58,741 nt of DNA from Caulobacter sp. AP07 (GTDB lineage Bacteria; Pseudomonadota; Alphaproteobacteria; Caulobacterales; Caulobacteraceae). Below are positions 25,487 to 33,790 of the stretch, one piece after another; the first letter of the stretch is position 1, and every line of letters starts with the position of its first letter. The stretch is taken from assembly GCF_000281955.1 (NCBI RefSeq), contig NZ_AKKF01000123.1, positions 1 through 58,741 of the forward strand, written 5' to 3'. Made by a program: the position numbers and the translations under genes. The notes beneath the pieces are model-generated. The model did no database searches, was not told the origin of the DNA, and saw nothing but the letters and a program-made list of their open reading frames with translations.

Positions 25487-25972
25487 CTAAAGCCCGAACG
25501 CCTTGGCGTAGGTAATGCTCACCGGCCGATCCAACGCCCCGTCCTTCAGCGCCAGGGCCATGAACGACGGGCCGGAGAACGGCGCCGCCACCCGCAGCGC
25601 GGCGTCCGCCGAATAGCCGACTCGCGGATAGTAGCCGGGATGGCCGAGCACGATCACCGCCTCGATCCCGGCCGCCCGGCAAAGCTCGTGGCCGACCTGC
25701 ATCAGGGCCATGCCCAGCCCGTCCTTCTGGCGTCCGGGCGCGACCGACAACGGGGCCAGGGCGGCGAAGCATCGGCCGGTGTCGGTGGCCAGGAGGCTGA
25801 ACAGCACATGGCCGACCAGGACGCCGTCCTCTTCGGCCACCAACTCGACCAGGGCGTCGCCGTCGGCGCGCAGGGCAACGACCAGGTCGGCCTCGTCAAC
25901 CTGCCCGAACGCGGCGGAGACCACGGCATGGATCGCCGGATGGTCCTCCGCCGTGGCCGGCCGGATCAGCAT
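25487..25972 (-). CDS. GNAT-family N-acetyltransferase
   Basis: 161 residues, small acetyltransferase of the YhbS-like type. Core features: MLIRPATAEDHPAIHAVVSAAFGQ, GVLVGHVLFSLL, LAPLSVAPGRQKDGLGMALM (acetyl-CoA-binding loop) and IVLGHPGYYPRVGYS. Acceptor unknown. The start lies seven bases after the trxB stop, so it is almost certainly co-transcribed with trxB. Confidence 0.9.
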   Translation of the reverse strand: MLIRPATAEDHPAIHAVVSAAFGQVDEADLVVALRADGDALVELVAEEDGVLVGHVLFSLLATDTGRCFAALAPLSVAPGRQKDGLGMALMQVGHELCRAAGIEAVIVLGHPGYYPRVGYSADAALRVAAPFSGPSFMALALKDGALDRPVSITYAKAFGL

Positions 25973-25979
25973 GCGCCGA

Positions 25980-26987
25980 TCACCAGACCCCGATCTTCTC
26001 GGCCTCGTGGTGGCTGATCGGGTGATGGGCCTTGGCGTGGTCTTCCTCGGCCAGGAAGCGCACGGCCTCCAGGGCGGCCATGCAGCCCATGCCGGCGGCG
26101 GTGACGGCCTGGCGGTAGACGTCGTCGGTGACGTCGCCGGCCGCGTAGACGCCCGCCACGGCGGTGGCCGTCGTGCCCGGCTTGACCTTCAGATAGCCGC
26201 CCGGACCGGTTTCCAGCTGGCCGGCGAACAGTTCCGACGACGGGGCGTGGCCGATGGCGATGAACACGCCGTCGCAGGCGACGTCCTGGGTCGCGCCGGT
26301 CTTGACGTTCTTCAGCCGCACGCCGGTGACCCCCATCGGGTTGCTCTCGCCGATTACCTCGTCGATGGCGCTGTCCCAGATCACCTCGATCTTCGGATTG
26401 GCCAGCAGGCGCTCCTGCAGGATCATCTCGGCCCGCAGCTCGTCCTTGCGGTGCACCAGGGTGACCTTGCTGGCGAAGCTGGTCAGGAACAGGGCCTCCT
26501 CGACGGCGGTGTTGCCGCCGCCGACCACGACCACTTCCTTGTTGCGGTAGAAGAAGCCGTCGCAGGTGGCGCAGGCCGAAACGCCGAAGCCCTGGTACTT
26601 GCTCTCGCTCTCCAGCCCCAGCCATTTGGCCTGGGCGCCGGTGGCGATGATCAGGGTCTCGGCGAACCACTCCTGGCCGCTGTCGGTGGTGAGGTGGAAC
26701 GGCCGCTTGCTGAGGTCGGCGGTCAGCACGATGTCGCTGACGAACTCGGTGCCGACATGCTCGGCCTGGGCCTTCATCTGGTCCATCAGCCAGGGGCCCT
26801 GGATGACGTCGGCGAAGCCGGGATAGTTCTCGACGTCGGTCGTGATGGTCAGCTGGCCGCCGGGCTGGATGCCGGCGATCAGCACCGGCTTCAGCAGCGC
26901 GCGGGCGGCATAGATGGCGGCGGTGTAGCCGGCGGGGCCTGAGCCAATGATCAGGCAGCGGGTGTGGCGGGGTTCGGGGCTCGACAT
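25980..26987 (-). CDS. trxB: Thioredoxin-disulfide reductase
   Basis: 335 residues from ATG 26987 (MSSPEPRHTRCLIIGSGP); a longer open frame exists but overlaps the opposite-strand gene and lacks family similarity. FAD site GSGPAGYTAAIYAARA, redox CATC in SACATCDGFF, NADPH site VVVGGGNTAVEEALFL with HRKDELRAE, and C-terminal GVYAAGDVTDDVYRQAVTAAGMGC. Reduces thioredoxin with NADPH in the cytoplasm. The neighbouring GNAT gene follows closely. Confidence 0.96.
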   Translation of the reverse strand: MSSPEPRHTRCLIIGSGPAGYTAAIYAARALLKPVLIAGIQPGGQLTITTDVENYPGFADVIQGPWLMDQMKAQAEHVGTEFVSDIVLTADLSKRPFHLTTDSGQEWFAETLIIATGAQAKWLGLESESKYQGFGVSACATCDGFFYRNKEVVVVGGGNTAVEEALFLTSFASKVTLVHRKDELRAEMILQERLLANPKIEVIWDSAIDEVIGESNPMGVTGVRLKNVKTGATQDVACDGVFIAIGHAPSSELFAGQLETGPGGYLKVKPGTTATAVAGVYAAGDVTDDVYRQAVTAAGMGCMAALEAVRFLAEEDHAKAHHPISHHEAEKIGVW

Positions 26988-27051
26988 GACGGCAGATATA
27001 GGGCCGATTCCGGTTCGGCGCGATGGCGTCGGGGAACTTTTGGGGGTCGTC

Positions 27052-27357
27052 ATGCGTCCTGGAACGCCATTGGGGATCCTGCTGGGCGGGCTGATCGGCG
27101 GGCTGGTTGATTGGGTGTTCGGGTTGTCCGGTTTCGTGGTCGCCGCCGGCCTGATCGCCGGCGGTTTCCTGGGCCATCTGGTGTCGCCGCCCGGTTCGCG
27201 GTCTGCGCGGGCGGGCGCGGAGAGCGGCGGCGGCGACAGCGGCGGCGGTTTCTTCGATTTTGGAAGCAACGGCGGATCGGACAACTGCGATTCCAGCAGC
27301 TCGGACAGCGGAAGCTGCGGCGGGGGCGGGGGAGACGGCGGCGGGGGTGGCGACTGA
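27052..27357 (+). CDS. Small membrane protein with a Gly/Ser/Cys-rich tail
   Basis: 101 residues from ATG 27052. One or two membrane segments (GILLGGLIGGLVDWVFGL, GFVVAAGLIAGGFLGHLV) followed by a low-complexity C-terminal half rich in Gly, Ser, Asp and with two Cys (NCDSSSSDSGSC), ending in poly-Gly/Asp. Similar tails occur on TPM-type and other small membrane proteins of unknown function. The stop codon overlaps the next start by one base (TGATG). The first part of the longer open frame overlaps trxB on the other strand and is not used. Confidence 0.65.
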   Translation: MRPGTPLGILLGGLIGGLVDWVFGLSGFVVAAGLIAGGFLGHLVSPPGSRSARAGAESGGGDSGGGFFDFGSNGGSDNCDSSSSDSGSCGGGGGDGGGGGD

Positions 27358-27641
27358 TGCCCCGTCTCACCGATTGGCTAACTCGCTGGGGACCCTGCAT
27401 CTGGCTCGCGACGTGTGGCCTGATGGTGGACCTGTGGACCGGCGTCTGGGGCCCTGGGCTTGTCGTCGGCGGATTGATCGGCTTCGTGGGCGGGCGCCGG
27501 CGTTGGCGGGTCGAGCAGCAGGAGCGGTGTTTGCAAGCGCGCGCGGCCGACGGCCTGAATGGCCTCTACGAGCCGGAGCCCTTCGACGACTGGGAACTGG
27601 AGGACGACGAGCTCGATCCGAGGCAGCGTCCCGGCGATTGA
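27357..27641 (+). CDS. Small membrane protein, translationally coupled
   Basis: 94 residues starting at the ATG that shares its A with the previous TGA stop. A hydrophobic segment (GPCIWLATCGLMVDLWTGVWGPGLVVGGLIGFVGG), then RRRWRVEQQERC and an acidic tail (EPEPFDDWELEDDELDPRQ). No recognised family. The tight coupling to the Gly-rich protein suggests the two act together at the membrane. Confidence 0.68.
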   Translation: MPRLTDWLTRWGPCIWLATCGLMVDLWTGVWGPGLVVGGLIGFVGGRRRWRVEQQERCLQARAADGLNGLYEPEPFDDWELEDDELDPRQRPGD

Positions 27642-27698
27642 CGCCTCGTCCACGATTTCAGGGTTAATGTGCGCGGAACGAACATCGAGCCCCCGCCC

Positions 27699-28751
27699 AT
27701 GACCGCCCCCTTCATCGAGATCGCCGGCCGCCGGATCGGCGCGGACTATCCGCCCTATCTGATCTGCGAACTGTCGGGCAATCACAACGGCAGCCTGGAG
27801 CGCGCCCTGTCGATGGTCGACGCGGCGGCCGACACCGGCTGCGACGCCATCAAGCTGCAGACCTACACCGCCGACACCATCACGCTGGACGTCGACCGGC
27901 CGGAGTTCAAGATCCACGGCGGCCTGTGGGACGGGCGCAGCCTGCACGAGCTCTACCAGGAGGCCCAGACCCCCTATGAATGGCACGGGCCGCTGTTCGA
28001 ACGAGCCCGGGCGCGCGGCGTGACCCTGTTCTCCAGCCCGTTCGACGAGACCGCCGTCGACCTGCTGGCCGGGCTGGACGCCCCCGCCTACAAGATCGCC
28101 TCGTTCGAGGCCGTCGACCTGCCGCTGATCCGCCACGCCGCCCGCCAGGGCAAGCCGCTGATCATCTCGACCGGCATGGCCAACCTGGCCGAGATCGAGA
28201 CCGCCCGCGACACTGCCCTGGAGGCCGGGGCGGCGGGGGTGCTGCTGCTGCACTGCGTGTCCAGCTATCCGGCCAGTTTCGAGGACGCCAACCTGCGCAC
28301 GGTGATCGACATGGCCCAGCGCTTCGGCTGCCCGACCGGCCTGTCGGACCACACGCCGGGCACGGCCGCCTCGGTGGCGGCGGTGACCCTGGGGGCCTGC
28401 GCCATCGAGAAGCACTTCACCCTGGCCCGGGCCGACGGCGGCCCCGACGCCGCCTTCAGCCTGGAGCCGGCCGAGTTCCGCGCCCTGGTCGACGACACCA
28501 GGAACGCCTGGAAGGCGCTGGGCGGCGTCAATTACGACCTGCTGGGCTCCGAACGCGGCAACCGCCAGTTCCGCCGCTCGCTGTACGTCACCGCCGACGT
28601 CGCGGCCGGCGAGGCGTTGACCAAGGCCAATGTCCGCTCGGTGCGGCCCGGCAACGGCTTGCCGCCGGCCGACTACGAAGCGGTGCTGGGCCGTCCGGCC
28701 GCCCGCGCCCTGACGCGCGGCGAGCCGCTGGCCTGGGACATGGTGGGGTAG
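27699..28751 (+). CDS. pseI: Pseudaminic acid synthase (NeuB/PseI family)
   Basis: 350 residues from ATG 27699 (MTAPFIEIAGRRIG). NeuB-type aldolase condensing a 6-deoxy-hexose with phosphoenolpyruvate to a nonulosonate. Motifs: CELSGNHNGSLERAL, DAIKLQTYTADTITLD, KIASFEAVDLPLIR, ISTGMANLAEIE, LHCVSSYPA, SDHTPGTAASVAAVTLGA, IEKHFTLAR. The C-terminal 60 residues are an SAF domain (RRSLYVTADVAAGEALTKANVRSVRPGNGLPP). LDVDRPEFKI fits the pseudaminic rather than the sialic branch. pseG and an SpsF-type gene lie 3.2 kb away. In Caulobacter this pathway decorates flagellins. Confidence 0.9.
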   Translation: MTAPFIEIAGRRIGADYPPYLICELSGNHNGSLERALSMVDAAADTGCDAIKLQTYTADTITLDVDRPEFKIHGGLWDGRSLHELYQEAQTPYEWHGPLFERARARGVTLFSSPFDETAVDLLAGLDAPAYKIASFEAVDLPLIRHAARQGKPLIISTGMANLAEIETARDTALEAGAAGVLLLHCVSSYPASFEDANLRTVIDMAQRFGCPTGLSDHTPGTAASVAAVTLGACAIEKHFTLARADGGPDAAFSLEPAEFRALVDDTRNAWKALGGVNYDLLGSERGNRQFRRSLYVTADVAAGEALTKANVRSVRPGNGLPPADYEAVLGRPAARALTRGEPLAWDMVG

Positions 28752-28774
28752 GCTCCGGCCCGTTCGCGGTCGGG

Positions 28775-29299
28775 TCAGGTCTTCGGCGCGCCGGCCGGGG
28801 CTGGAGCGGCGGGCACCGGCGCCGTGTTCGGGGCCGAGGGCGTCGTGGTCGTGAACAGGTGGGTGTCGGGAGCGCCGGCCTTGAGCTTGGTCGCGTCGGC
28901 GCAGAACTGGTCCTTGTCGTCGATATGGTCGGCGATCATCGCGCCGGAGCCCATGCCCAGGAACATCAGCAGGGCGTCGTGCTGGTGCTGCTTCTGCGCG
29001 TCCGTCGCGCCGGCCGCGTCGACGTCCAGCACCGCCTGCACGGCGCGCCCCATCTTCTGGCTGTCGACCTCGAGGGTCGGGCACAGGGCCGAGGCGGCCA
29101 TGTAGTAGCTCATGTTGATGATGCGCCCCTGCTGTTCGGGCTTGAACGACGGCGCCATCAGCTCGGTCAGGAGCTTGCCGGTCTCGACATGGGCGGCGTC
29201 CTTGCCGGTCGGGGGCGCGGCCTTGTCGGCGGGGGCGGGCTTGCAACCAGCGAGCAGGGCCGCCGCGGCCAGGGCGAGGGTGGTGCGGATCGCGTTCAT
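28775..29299 (-). CDS. Predicted lipoprotein of unknown function
   Basis: 174 residues from ATG 29299. Signal peptide with lipobox LLAGC (MNAIRTTLALAAAALLAGCKPAP), so membrane-anchored. The mature part is Ala-rich with a helical middle (LTELMAPSFKPEQQGRIINMSYYMAASALCPTLEVD) and an Ala/Pro tail. Mature cysteines ALCP and QFCAD could pair. The family is unrecognised. It follows the secreted protein gene by 14 bases on the same strand. Confidence 0.75.
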   Translation of the reverse strand: MNAIRTTLALAAAALLAGCKPAPADKAAPPTGKDAAHVETGKLLTELMAPSFKPEQQGRIINMSYYMAASALCPTLEVDSQKMGRAVQAVLDVDAAGATDAQKQHQHDALLMFLGMGSGAMIADHIDDKDQFCADATKLKAGAPDTHLFTTTTPSAPNTAPVPAAPAPAGAPKT

Positions 29300-29313
29300 C
29301 GGACGACGCCCTC

Positions 29314-29841
29314 TCAATACCGGTAGCGGAATTCGCGGTTGGTCCAATAGGCCGAATAGCCCCGACCGCGCTCGTAGCAGGCCTGCTGGGCGGGGTAGCA
29401 GTCGACGTTTCGCGCCGGCGAGTAGGTCCGGTCATCGGGCCGATCGTCGTCGTAGCGGTCGTTGTCGTGCTTCTTCTTCGAGGAGGCGATCGCGGCGGCC
29501 AGGATGCCGACCGCCAGGGCCCCGGCGACGATCGCGCCGGTATTGTCCTTCTTGCCATTGCCGCGGCTCAGGTTGCAGTCGCCGGCGGAGCGGCGACCCA
29601 CGTCCTGGTACCGGCCGTTGGCGACATAGAGGCTGATGCACTCCCGATCGCCGGCGTTCCACCAGTACTGCGTGCCGCCGGCCGTGTGGTCCAGGGCGTA
29701 GCCGCGGTTCTGGAGGCTCAGCTCGCCCTGGCCGGCGCGCGCGCCGTTGAGGTCGAAGGGTTGCGCGACGGCGGGAACGGCGCCGGCCAGAAGGCTGGAG
29801 ATCGCCACCATCGAAACCAGCGCCCTGCGGGATCTGATCAA
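29314..29841 (-). CDS. Secreted protein with a TTG start
   Basis: 175 residues. TTG at 29841 is chosen as start: AAGGAGACGAGG sits directly upstream and a signal peptide follows (MIRSRRALVSMVAISSLLAGAVPAVA). The frame opens at a GTG at 29898, without a ribosome site. Mature part: FDLNGARAGQGELSLQNRGYALDHTAGGTQYWWNAGDREC, then a hydrophobic segment GAIVAGALAVGILAAAIASS and a Lys/Asp-rich, Tyr-rich C-terminus. Similar exported proteins appear in Caulobacteraceae; function unknown. Probably co-transcribed with the lipoprotein gene. Confidence 0.75.
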   Translation of the reverse strand: MIRSRRALVSMVAISSLLAGAVPAVAQPFDLNGARAGQGELSLQNRGYALDHTAGGTQYWWNAGDRECISLYVANGRYQDVGRRSAGDCNLSRGNGKKDNTGAIVAGALAVGILAAAIASSKKKHDNDRYDDDRPDDRTYSPARNVDCYPAQQACYERGRGYSAYWTNREFRYRY

Positions 29842-29940
29842 CCTCGTCTCCTTCGGTTCGAGGGGCCCGGCGGCCGAGCGACGGAGCGGAGACTGCACCC
29901 ATAGGTTATGTCGGTCAACGACACCGCGCGGCGCGCGCGG

Positions 29941-30423
29941 CTAGATCCCCGCGAGCAGCTTTTTGAGAAGCGCGTTGAGCCTTTTCTGCTCGGCCTCGGT
30001 GAGGACCGAAAGCATCTTGGTCTCCATCTCCACCATGCGGCCTATCATGTCGTCGATCACCTGCTTGCCCGTCGCGGTGAGCGCGATCTGTCGGCCGCGG
30101 CGATCGCGGGGATCGGGCCGGCGCTCCACCAGTCCGGCGCGCTCCAAGCGGTCCAACCGGTCGGTCATGCCGCCGGAAGAGATCAGAGCCGCCTCGTAGA
30201 GTTGAGTGGGGGAGAGGACGTAGGGCTCTCCGGAACGCCTGAGCGGCGTGAGGACGTCGAACTCGCCCACATGCAGACCGACCTCGGCGAGCAGCGGGTT
30301 CATGTGGTCTCGGGTCACCCGCGCGGCGGCGTCCAGCAGTCGCCCGAAGACCTCCACCGGCAGCATGGGAAGATCGGGCCGCTCACGAGCCCATTGTTTT
30401 GCGGCGGCTTCGGCACGATCCAA
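29941..30423 (-). CDS. MarR-family transcriptional regulator
   Basis: 160 residues, winged helix of MarR type: LHVGEFDVLTPLRRSGEPYVLSPTQLYEAALISSGGMTDRLDRLERAGLVERRPDPRDRRGRQIALT, with wing residues and a dimerisation C-terminus (VEMETKMLSVLTEAEQKRLNALLKKL). Divergent from the VOC gene with a long near-perfect palindrome between. It probably represses itself and the VOC protein in response to a small ligand. Confidence 0.92.
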   Translation of the reverse strand: MDRAEAAAKQWARERPDLPMLPVEVFGRLLDAAARVTRDHMNPLLAEVGLHVGEFDVLTPLRRSGEPYVLSPTQLYEAALISSGGMTDRLDRLERAGLVERRPDPRDRRGRQIALTATGKQVIDDMIGRMVEMETKMLSVLTEAEQKRLNALLKKLLAGI

Positions 30424-30439
30424 GGCGCATTGATCCCTC

Positions 30440-30475
30440 GGCGGAAAGTATCTTGATATCGAGATACTTTCCGCC
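30440..30475. promoter_or_regulatory. MarR operator, 36-base near-perfect palindrome
   Basis: Arms GGCGGAAAGTATCT and its complement around TGATATCG. The only non-matching pair is near the centre. It lies 17 bases upstream of the marR ATG and 78 bases upstream of the VOC ATG. The TATCTTGATATCGAGATA core is of the type bound by MarR proteins (inference). Confidence 0.8.
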
Positions 30476-30552
30476 TACAAAAACGACAGCGAGACAATAG
30501 CTCGATGCGCCTCTTCCGGGAAGGCGTGCGCCGCTCCAGTCAAGGGACGACA

Positions 30553-30957
30553 ATGTCGAAGATGCTTTTCGTGAACCTTCCGGTCACCGACCTGGCCAAG
30601 TCGACGGCCTTCTACGAGGCGCTGGGGCTGAGCAAGAATCCGCAGTTCAGTGATGAGACGGCGGCCTGCATGGTCCTGTCGGACACCATCTTCGTCATGC
30701 TGCTGACCCACGCCAAGTGGCGCACGTTCACCAGCCGCCCCATCCCGCCGGCCACGGCGAGCGAGGTCATGCTCGCCCTGACCTGCGAGAGCCGAGCCGC
30801 GGTGGACGCCATGGCCGCCGCCGCCGGCGCGCATGGCGGAACGGCCGACGTCGATCCCGTGCAGGATCTCGGCTTCATGTTCAACCGTCACTTGGCCGAC
30901 CCCGACGGGCACGTCTGGGAAGCGGTGTGGATGGATATGGCGGCCGGCGCGAACTGA
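30553..30957 (+). CDS. VOC-family (glyoxalase/bleomycin-resistance fold) protein
   Basis: 134 residues from ATG 30553 (MSKMLFVNLPVTDLAKSTAFYEALGLSKNP). Two babab units typical of the VOC superfamily; the C-terminal LADPDGHVWEAVWMD carries the usual DPDG and metal-type Glu position. Substrate unknown. Expression is presumably released when the divergent MarR regulator leaves the palindrome. Confidence 0.88.
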   Translation: MSKMLFVNLPVTDLAKSTAFYEALGLSKNPQFSDETAACMVLSDTIFVMLLTHAKWRTFTSRPIPPATASEVMLALTCESRAAVDAMAAAAGAHGGTADVDPVQDLGFMFNRHLADPDGHVWEAVWMDMAAGAN

Positions 30958-30981
30958 CGCGTGGGCTCCACAAAACGACGT

Positions 30982-31035
30982 GAAAACAAAAGCCTAGAGC
31001 AAGCCGTGCGATTTCCACATCGCGCGGCTTGCTCT
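30982..31035. repeat. Repeat with a 17-bp hairpin, shares 23 bases with 39818-39840
   Basis: 30996-31035 is a hairpin: AGAGCAAGCCGTGCGAT paired with ATCGCGCGGCTTGCTCT around TTCCAC. The first 23 bases (30982-31004) are the exact reverse complement of 39818-39840, so both belong to one dispersed family. Confidence 0.75.
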
Positions 31036-31076
31036 GGGGAACGTTCGGAGCGGCCGCTTTCGGCGGCGGCCCGGCC

Positions 31077-31937
31077 CTAGTTCGGCAGCAACCCCAGCCG
31101 CTTGCCGACGATCCGGTCCAGCGTCCGCTTGGGCAGCACCTGGCTGATCAGGAACTGCATCGGCTGCGGGGTCAGGGTGTAGCGCACCTTGGGCTTGGCC
31201 ACCGTCAAGGCCGTGTGCACCGCCTCGCCGATCCGCTCGGGCGGCAGGCCGGTCTTGCCGATCGACAGCATGAAGGCCCGCAGGCGTTCCATCGGCCCGG
31301 CATAGATCGTGCCGGCGTAGCGGGCGGTGTCGATCTCGTCGGCCTTGTCCCAGATCGGCGTGGCCACCGCGCCGGGGGCGATCACCACCACGTCGACGCC
31401 GAACGGCAGCAGTTCGCGGCGCAGGGATTCCGACAGGCCCTCCAGCCCGAACTTGCTGGTGCAGTAGGGGGCCATGAACGGGTTGGCGTTGCGGCCGCCG
31501 ACCGAGCCGATGTTGACGATCCGGCCCGGATTCTGGGGAGCCGTCCCGCGCGCCCCGACCAGCGGGCCGAAGGCCTGGGTGGCGATGACCACGCCGGTGA
31601 GATTGACCTCCAGCTGCTTGCGGAACTCGTCGATCGGCAGGTGCAGCAGCGGTCCGGCCACCGCGATGCCGGCGTTGTTGACCAGGCCGGCCAGGGTCTG
31701 GCCGCCCAGCACCGCCTCGACCTGCAGGGCCGCCTCGCGCACGGCGGCCTCGTCGGTGACGTCGAAGGTCAGCGGGGTGACGGCCTCGCCGAACGCGGCG
31801 ACCAGCGCTTGCGCGTCGGCGGCCTTGCGCACGCTGCCGAAGACGTGGAAGCCCCGCTCGGTCAGGACCTTGGTCACGCCCCAGCCGATGCCGGTGGACG
31901 CGCCGGTGACGACGACGGATTTCCTGGTTTGGCTCAT
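31077..31937 (-). CDS. Short-chain dehydrogenase/reductase
   Basis: 286 residues. NAD(P)-binding VVVTGASTGIGWGVTKVLTERGF, structural NAG (LVNNAGIAVAGP), Ser in VNIGSVGGRN and YCTSKFG in place of YxxxK. Note the catalytic Tyr is Y in APYCTSKFGLEG, so the motif is intact. The C-terminal 60 residues are longer than in classic SDRs. Substrate unknown. It is transcribed alone, downstream of the pseG unit in orientation but 50 bases away from its stop. Confidence 0.92.
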   Translation of the reverse strand: MSQTRKSVVVTGASTGIGWGVTKVLTERGFHVFGSVRKAADAQALVAAFGEAVTPLTFDVTDEAAVREAALQVEAVLGGQTLAGLVNNAGIAVAGPLLHLPIDEFRKQLEVNLTGVVIATQAFGPLVGARGTAPQNPGRIVNIGSVGGRNANPFMAPYCTSKFGLEGLSESLRRELLPFGVDVVVIAPGAVATPIWDKADEIDTARYAGTIYAGPMERLRAFMLSIGKTGLPPERIGEAVHTALTVAKPKVRYTLTPQPMQFLISQVLPKRTLDRIVGKRLGLLPN

Positions 31938-31990
31938 GCGCCCGCTCCCCTGGCCCTAGCTCATGGCCAAGATGGGATAGGTGAACGCTG

Positions 31991-33058
31991 TTATCTAGCC
32001 TGTTTCTGTTCGATCACCGCCAGGAAGCGCGCCGCGACCCGCGCCGCGCCGCGCCCGTCGCACACCGCCGCCGAGGCGGCCGACAGCCGGTCGCGCAGCA
32101 AGGGGTCGGCGATCAGGCGCTGGAGGTCGGCCGCGAAGGCCGCCGCGAAGTCCGGCGCGGCGACGTCCAGGGCCAGCACGGCGTCGGCCCCGGCCAGGGC
32201 CTGGGCGGCCTCGCGCTGGTTGCCGGCCAGGACCAGCAGCAGGGTCGGCAGGGCCAGGACGCAGCGCTCCCAGCTGGTGGACCCGCCGGCCCCGACGGCC
32301 AGGTCGGCCTCCAGGGTGAGTTGCGGCATGTCCTGGGCGTCGACGTGCAGGGCCAGGCGCGGCTGGGTCCGGGCCAGGTCGCGCAGGCGCGGCAGGCTGG
32401 GCGCGCCGGCCCCCAGCACGACGTCCAGCGCCGCCCCGCCCCCTTCTACCTGGTCGAGCATCGGCAGCATCAGGTCCACGACCCGGCCGGTGATCCCGCC
32501 GACGTCGGTCAGGCCCAGCGAGATCAGGATGCGTCGCGCCGGCGGGGCTTCCGCCCGGCGGGCCAGGGCGTCCTTGCGCAAGGCGGCGAAGGCCGGGCGG
32601 ACCGGCGCGTTGTTGGGACCCAGCAGCAGTTCGGTTTCGGGGGCGACCAGGCCGTCATAGTCGCCGGCCTTCCGGGCGGGGCCGGAGTCGAGGACGAGGT
32701 CGGCGGCGAGGGGGCGATTTGCGAGGTCGTCGATGACCAGGATGGGGCGGGGGCCCGCGATCTGTCGGTGCTCGGCCGCCGACAGCCCGTAGTGGTCGAT
32801 CACCACGGCGTCGAAGCCCTTGGCGAAATCCGATGCGACCTCGACCAGTTCGGACGTCGAAACCGCGCCGGTCTCCAACCGCCCCATGTCCGGCCCGAAA
32901 CTCTCCAGCACCGCCCGCACCGCCGGCGGCGCGACGAAGGCGCAGGCCGCGCCCTCGGCCTCCAGGGCCTGGGCCAGGGTGAGGCTGCGCATCACATGGC
33001 CGCCGCCCACCGCCGGTCCGGCGTCGACCACGAACAGGATGCGGGGCGCGCCGCTCAC
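31991..33058 (-). CDS. pseG: UDP-sugar hydrolase of pseudaminic acid synthesis
   Basis: 355 residues, GT-B-like fold. Removes UDP from UDP-2,4-diacetamido-2,4,6-trideoxy-L-altrose in the pseudaminate pathway (FlmD in Caulobacter). Motifs: ILFVVDAGPAVGGGHVMRSLTLAQAL, VVIDHYGLSAAEHR, ILVIDDLANRPLAADLVLD and the C-terminal AVGAGGSTSWERCVLALPTLLLVLAGNQ (substrate site). It overlaps the SpsF-type gene by four bases, so the two form an operon. Confidence 0.9.
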   Translation of the reverse strand: MSGAPRILFVVDAGPAVGGGHVMRSLTLAQALEAEGAACAFVAPPAVRAVLESFGPDMGRLETGAVSTSELVEVASDFAKGFDAVVIDHYGLSAAEHRQIAGPRPILVIDDLANRPLAADLVLDSGPARKAGDYDGLVAPETELLLGPNNAPVRPAFAALRKDALARRAEAPPARRILISLGLTDVGGITGRVVDLMLPMLDQVEGGGAALDVVLGAGAPSLPRLRDLARTQPRLALHVDAQDMPQLTLEADLAVGAGGSTSWERCVLALPTLLLVLAGNQREAAQALAGADAVLALDVAAPDFAAAFAADLQRLIADPLLRDRLSAASAAVCDGRGAARVAARFLAVIEQKQAR

Positions 33059-33771
33059 AGCCGCCGAGCTCCGCCGAAGGTGGCCAGGTCGGCGCGCCCG
33101 GCCAGCAGCGCGCGCACGTCGGCCGAGGTGAAGGCCCGGTTGGCCGGATAGAGGGCGTCATAGATCGCCGCCACGAAGGCGTAGTCGGCCGGCGTCTCGA
33201 CCGCCCACCGGACCTCGCCCTGGTCGGGCTGGGCCAGCAGGGCCAGCGACGACCAGCGGACGGCCGGCGGCGGGGTCTCCGGTCCGTCGCCCGCCCGCAA
33301 CCGCAACGCCGCGCTCTCGGCGGCCAGGCGGCGCAGGCCCTCGGCGGTGATCACCTCCACCCCCTGGCCGGCGGGCCAGGCCGCGCCGGGCGAGCGGTTG
33401 GTGGTGTGGTCGGCCTGTTCGGACAGGTGCAGATCGATGGTCGCGTCGATCAGGTCGGGATCGATCAGCGGACTGTCGTCGCCCACCCGCACCACGTGGT
33501 CGGCCGGATAGGCGGCCAGGGTCCCGGCCAGCCGGGCCAGTTCGTCCTGGGGCGGACCGCGATGGACGGCGATCGCCTCGCGCCGGACCACGGCCTCCAG
33601 CGTGTCGTCGATCGGATCGGTCGTGGTCGAGACCACGATTTCGTCCACGCGCCGGGCCCGCGCCATCCGCTCGATCTGGCGCACGATCAGCGGCGCCCGG
33701 GCCAGCGGCATCGACGGCCGGCCCGGCAGGCGTTCGTCGCCCATGCGGGCCTGGATGACGGCGAGGATCAA
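33055..33771 (-). CDS. SpsF-type cytidylyltransferase (FlmC-like)
   Basis: 238 residues. Opens MILAVIQARMGDERLPGRP, the nucleotide-binding signature of the SpsF (COG1861) cytidylyltransferases, rather than the ARGGSK motif of NeuA/PseF. In flagellin-glycosylation loci this type takes the place of PseF, producing the CMP-activated sugar. RVGDDSPLIDPDLIDATID matches the metal-binding region. Four-base overlap with pseG; follows two tiny membrane genes on the same strand. Confidence 0.85.
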   Translation of the reverse strand: MILAVIQARMGDERLPGRPSMPLARAPLIVRQIERMARARRVDEIVVSTTTDPIDDTLEAVVRREAIAVHRGPPQDELARLAGTLAAYPADHVVRVGDDSPLIDPDLIDATIDLHLSEQADHTTNRSPGAAWPAGQGVEVITAEGLRRLAAESAALRLRAGDGPETPPPAVRWSSLALLAQPDQGEVRWAVETPADYAFVAAIYDALYPANRAFTSADVRALLAGRADLATFGGARRL

Positions 33772-33790
33772 GGGGGGAAGGGGAGCGGCG

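Noticed and set aside
27052..27357. Precursor peptide of a ribosomally made natural product (Gly/Cys-rich tail)
   Set aside because: The tail is attached to membrane segments and no modifying enzyme (radical SAM, cyclodehydratase, transporter) is near.
27378..29558. 726-residue minus-strand open frame across pseI
   Set aside because: Reads antisense to pseI and the small membrane genes; no domain; Arg/Pro-rich composition typical of shadows.
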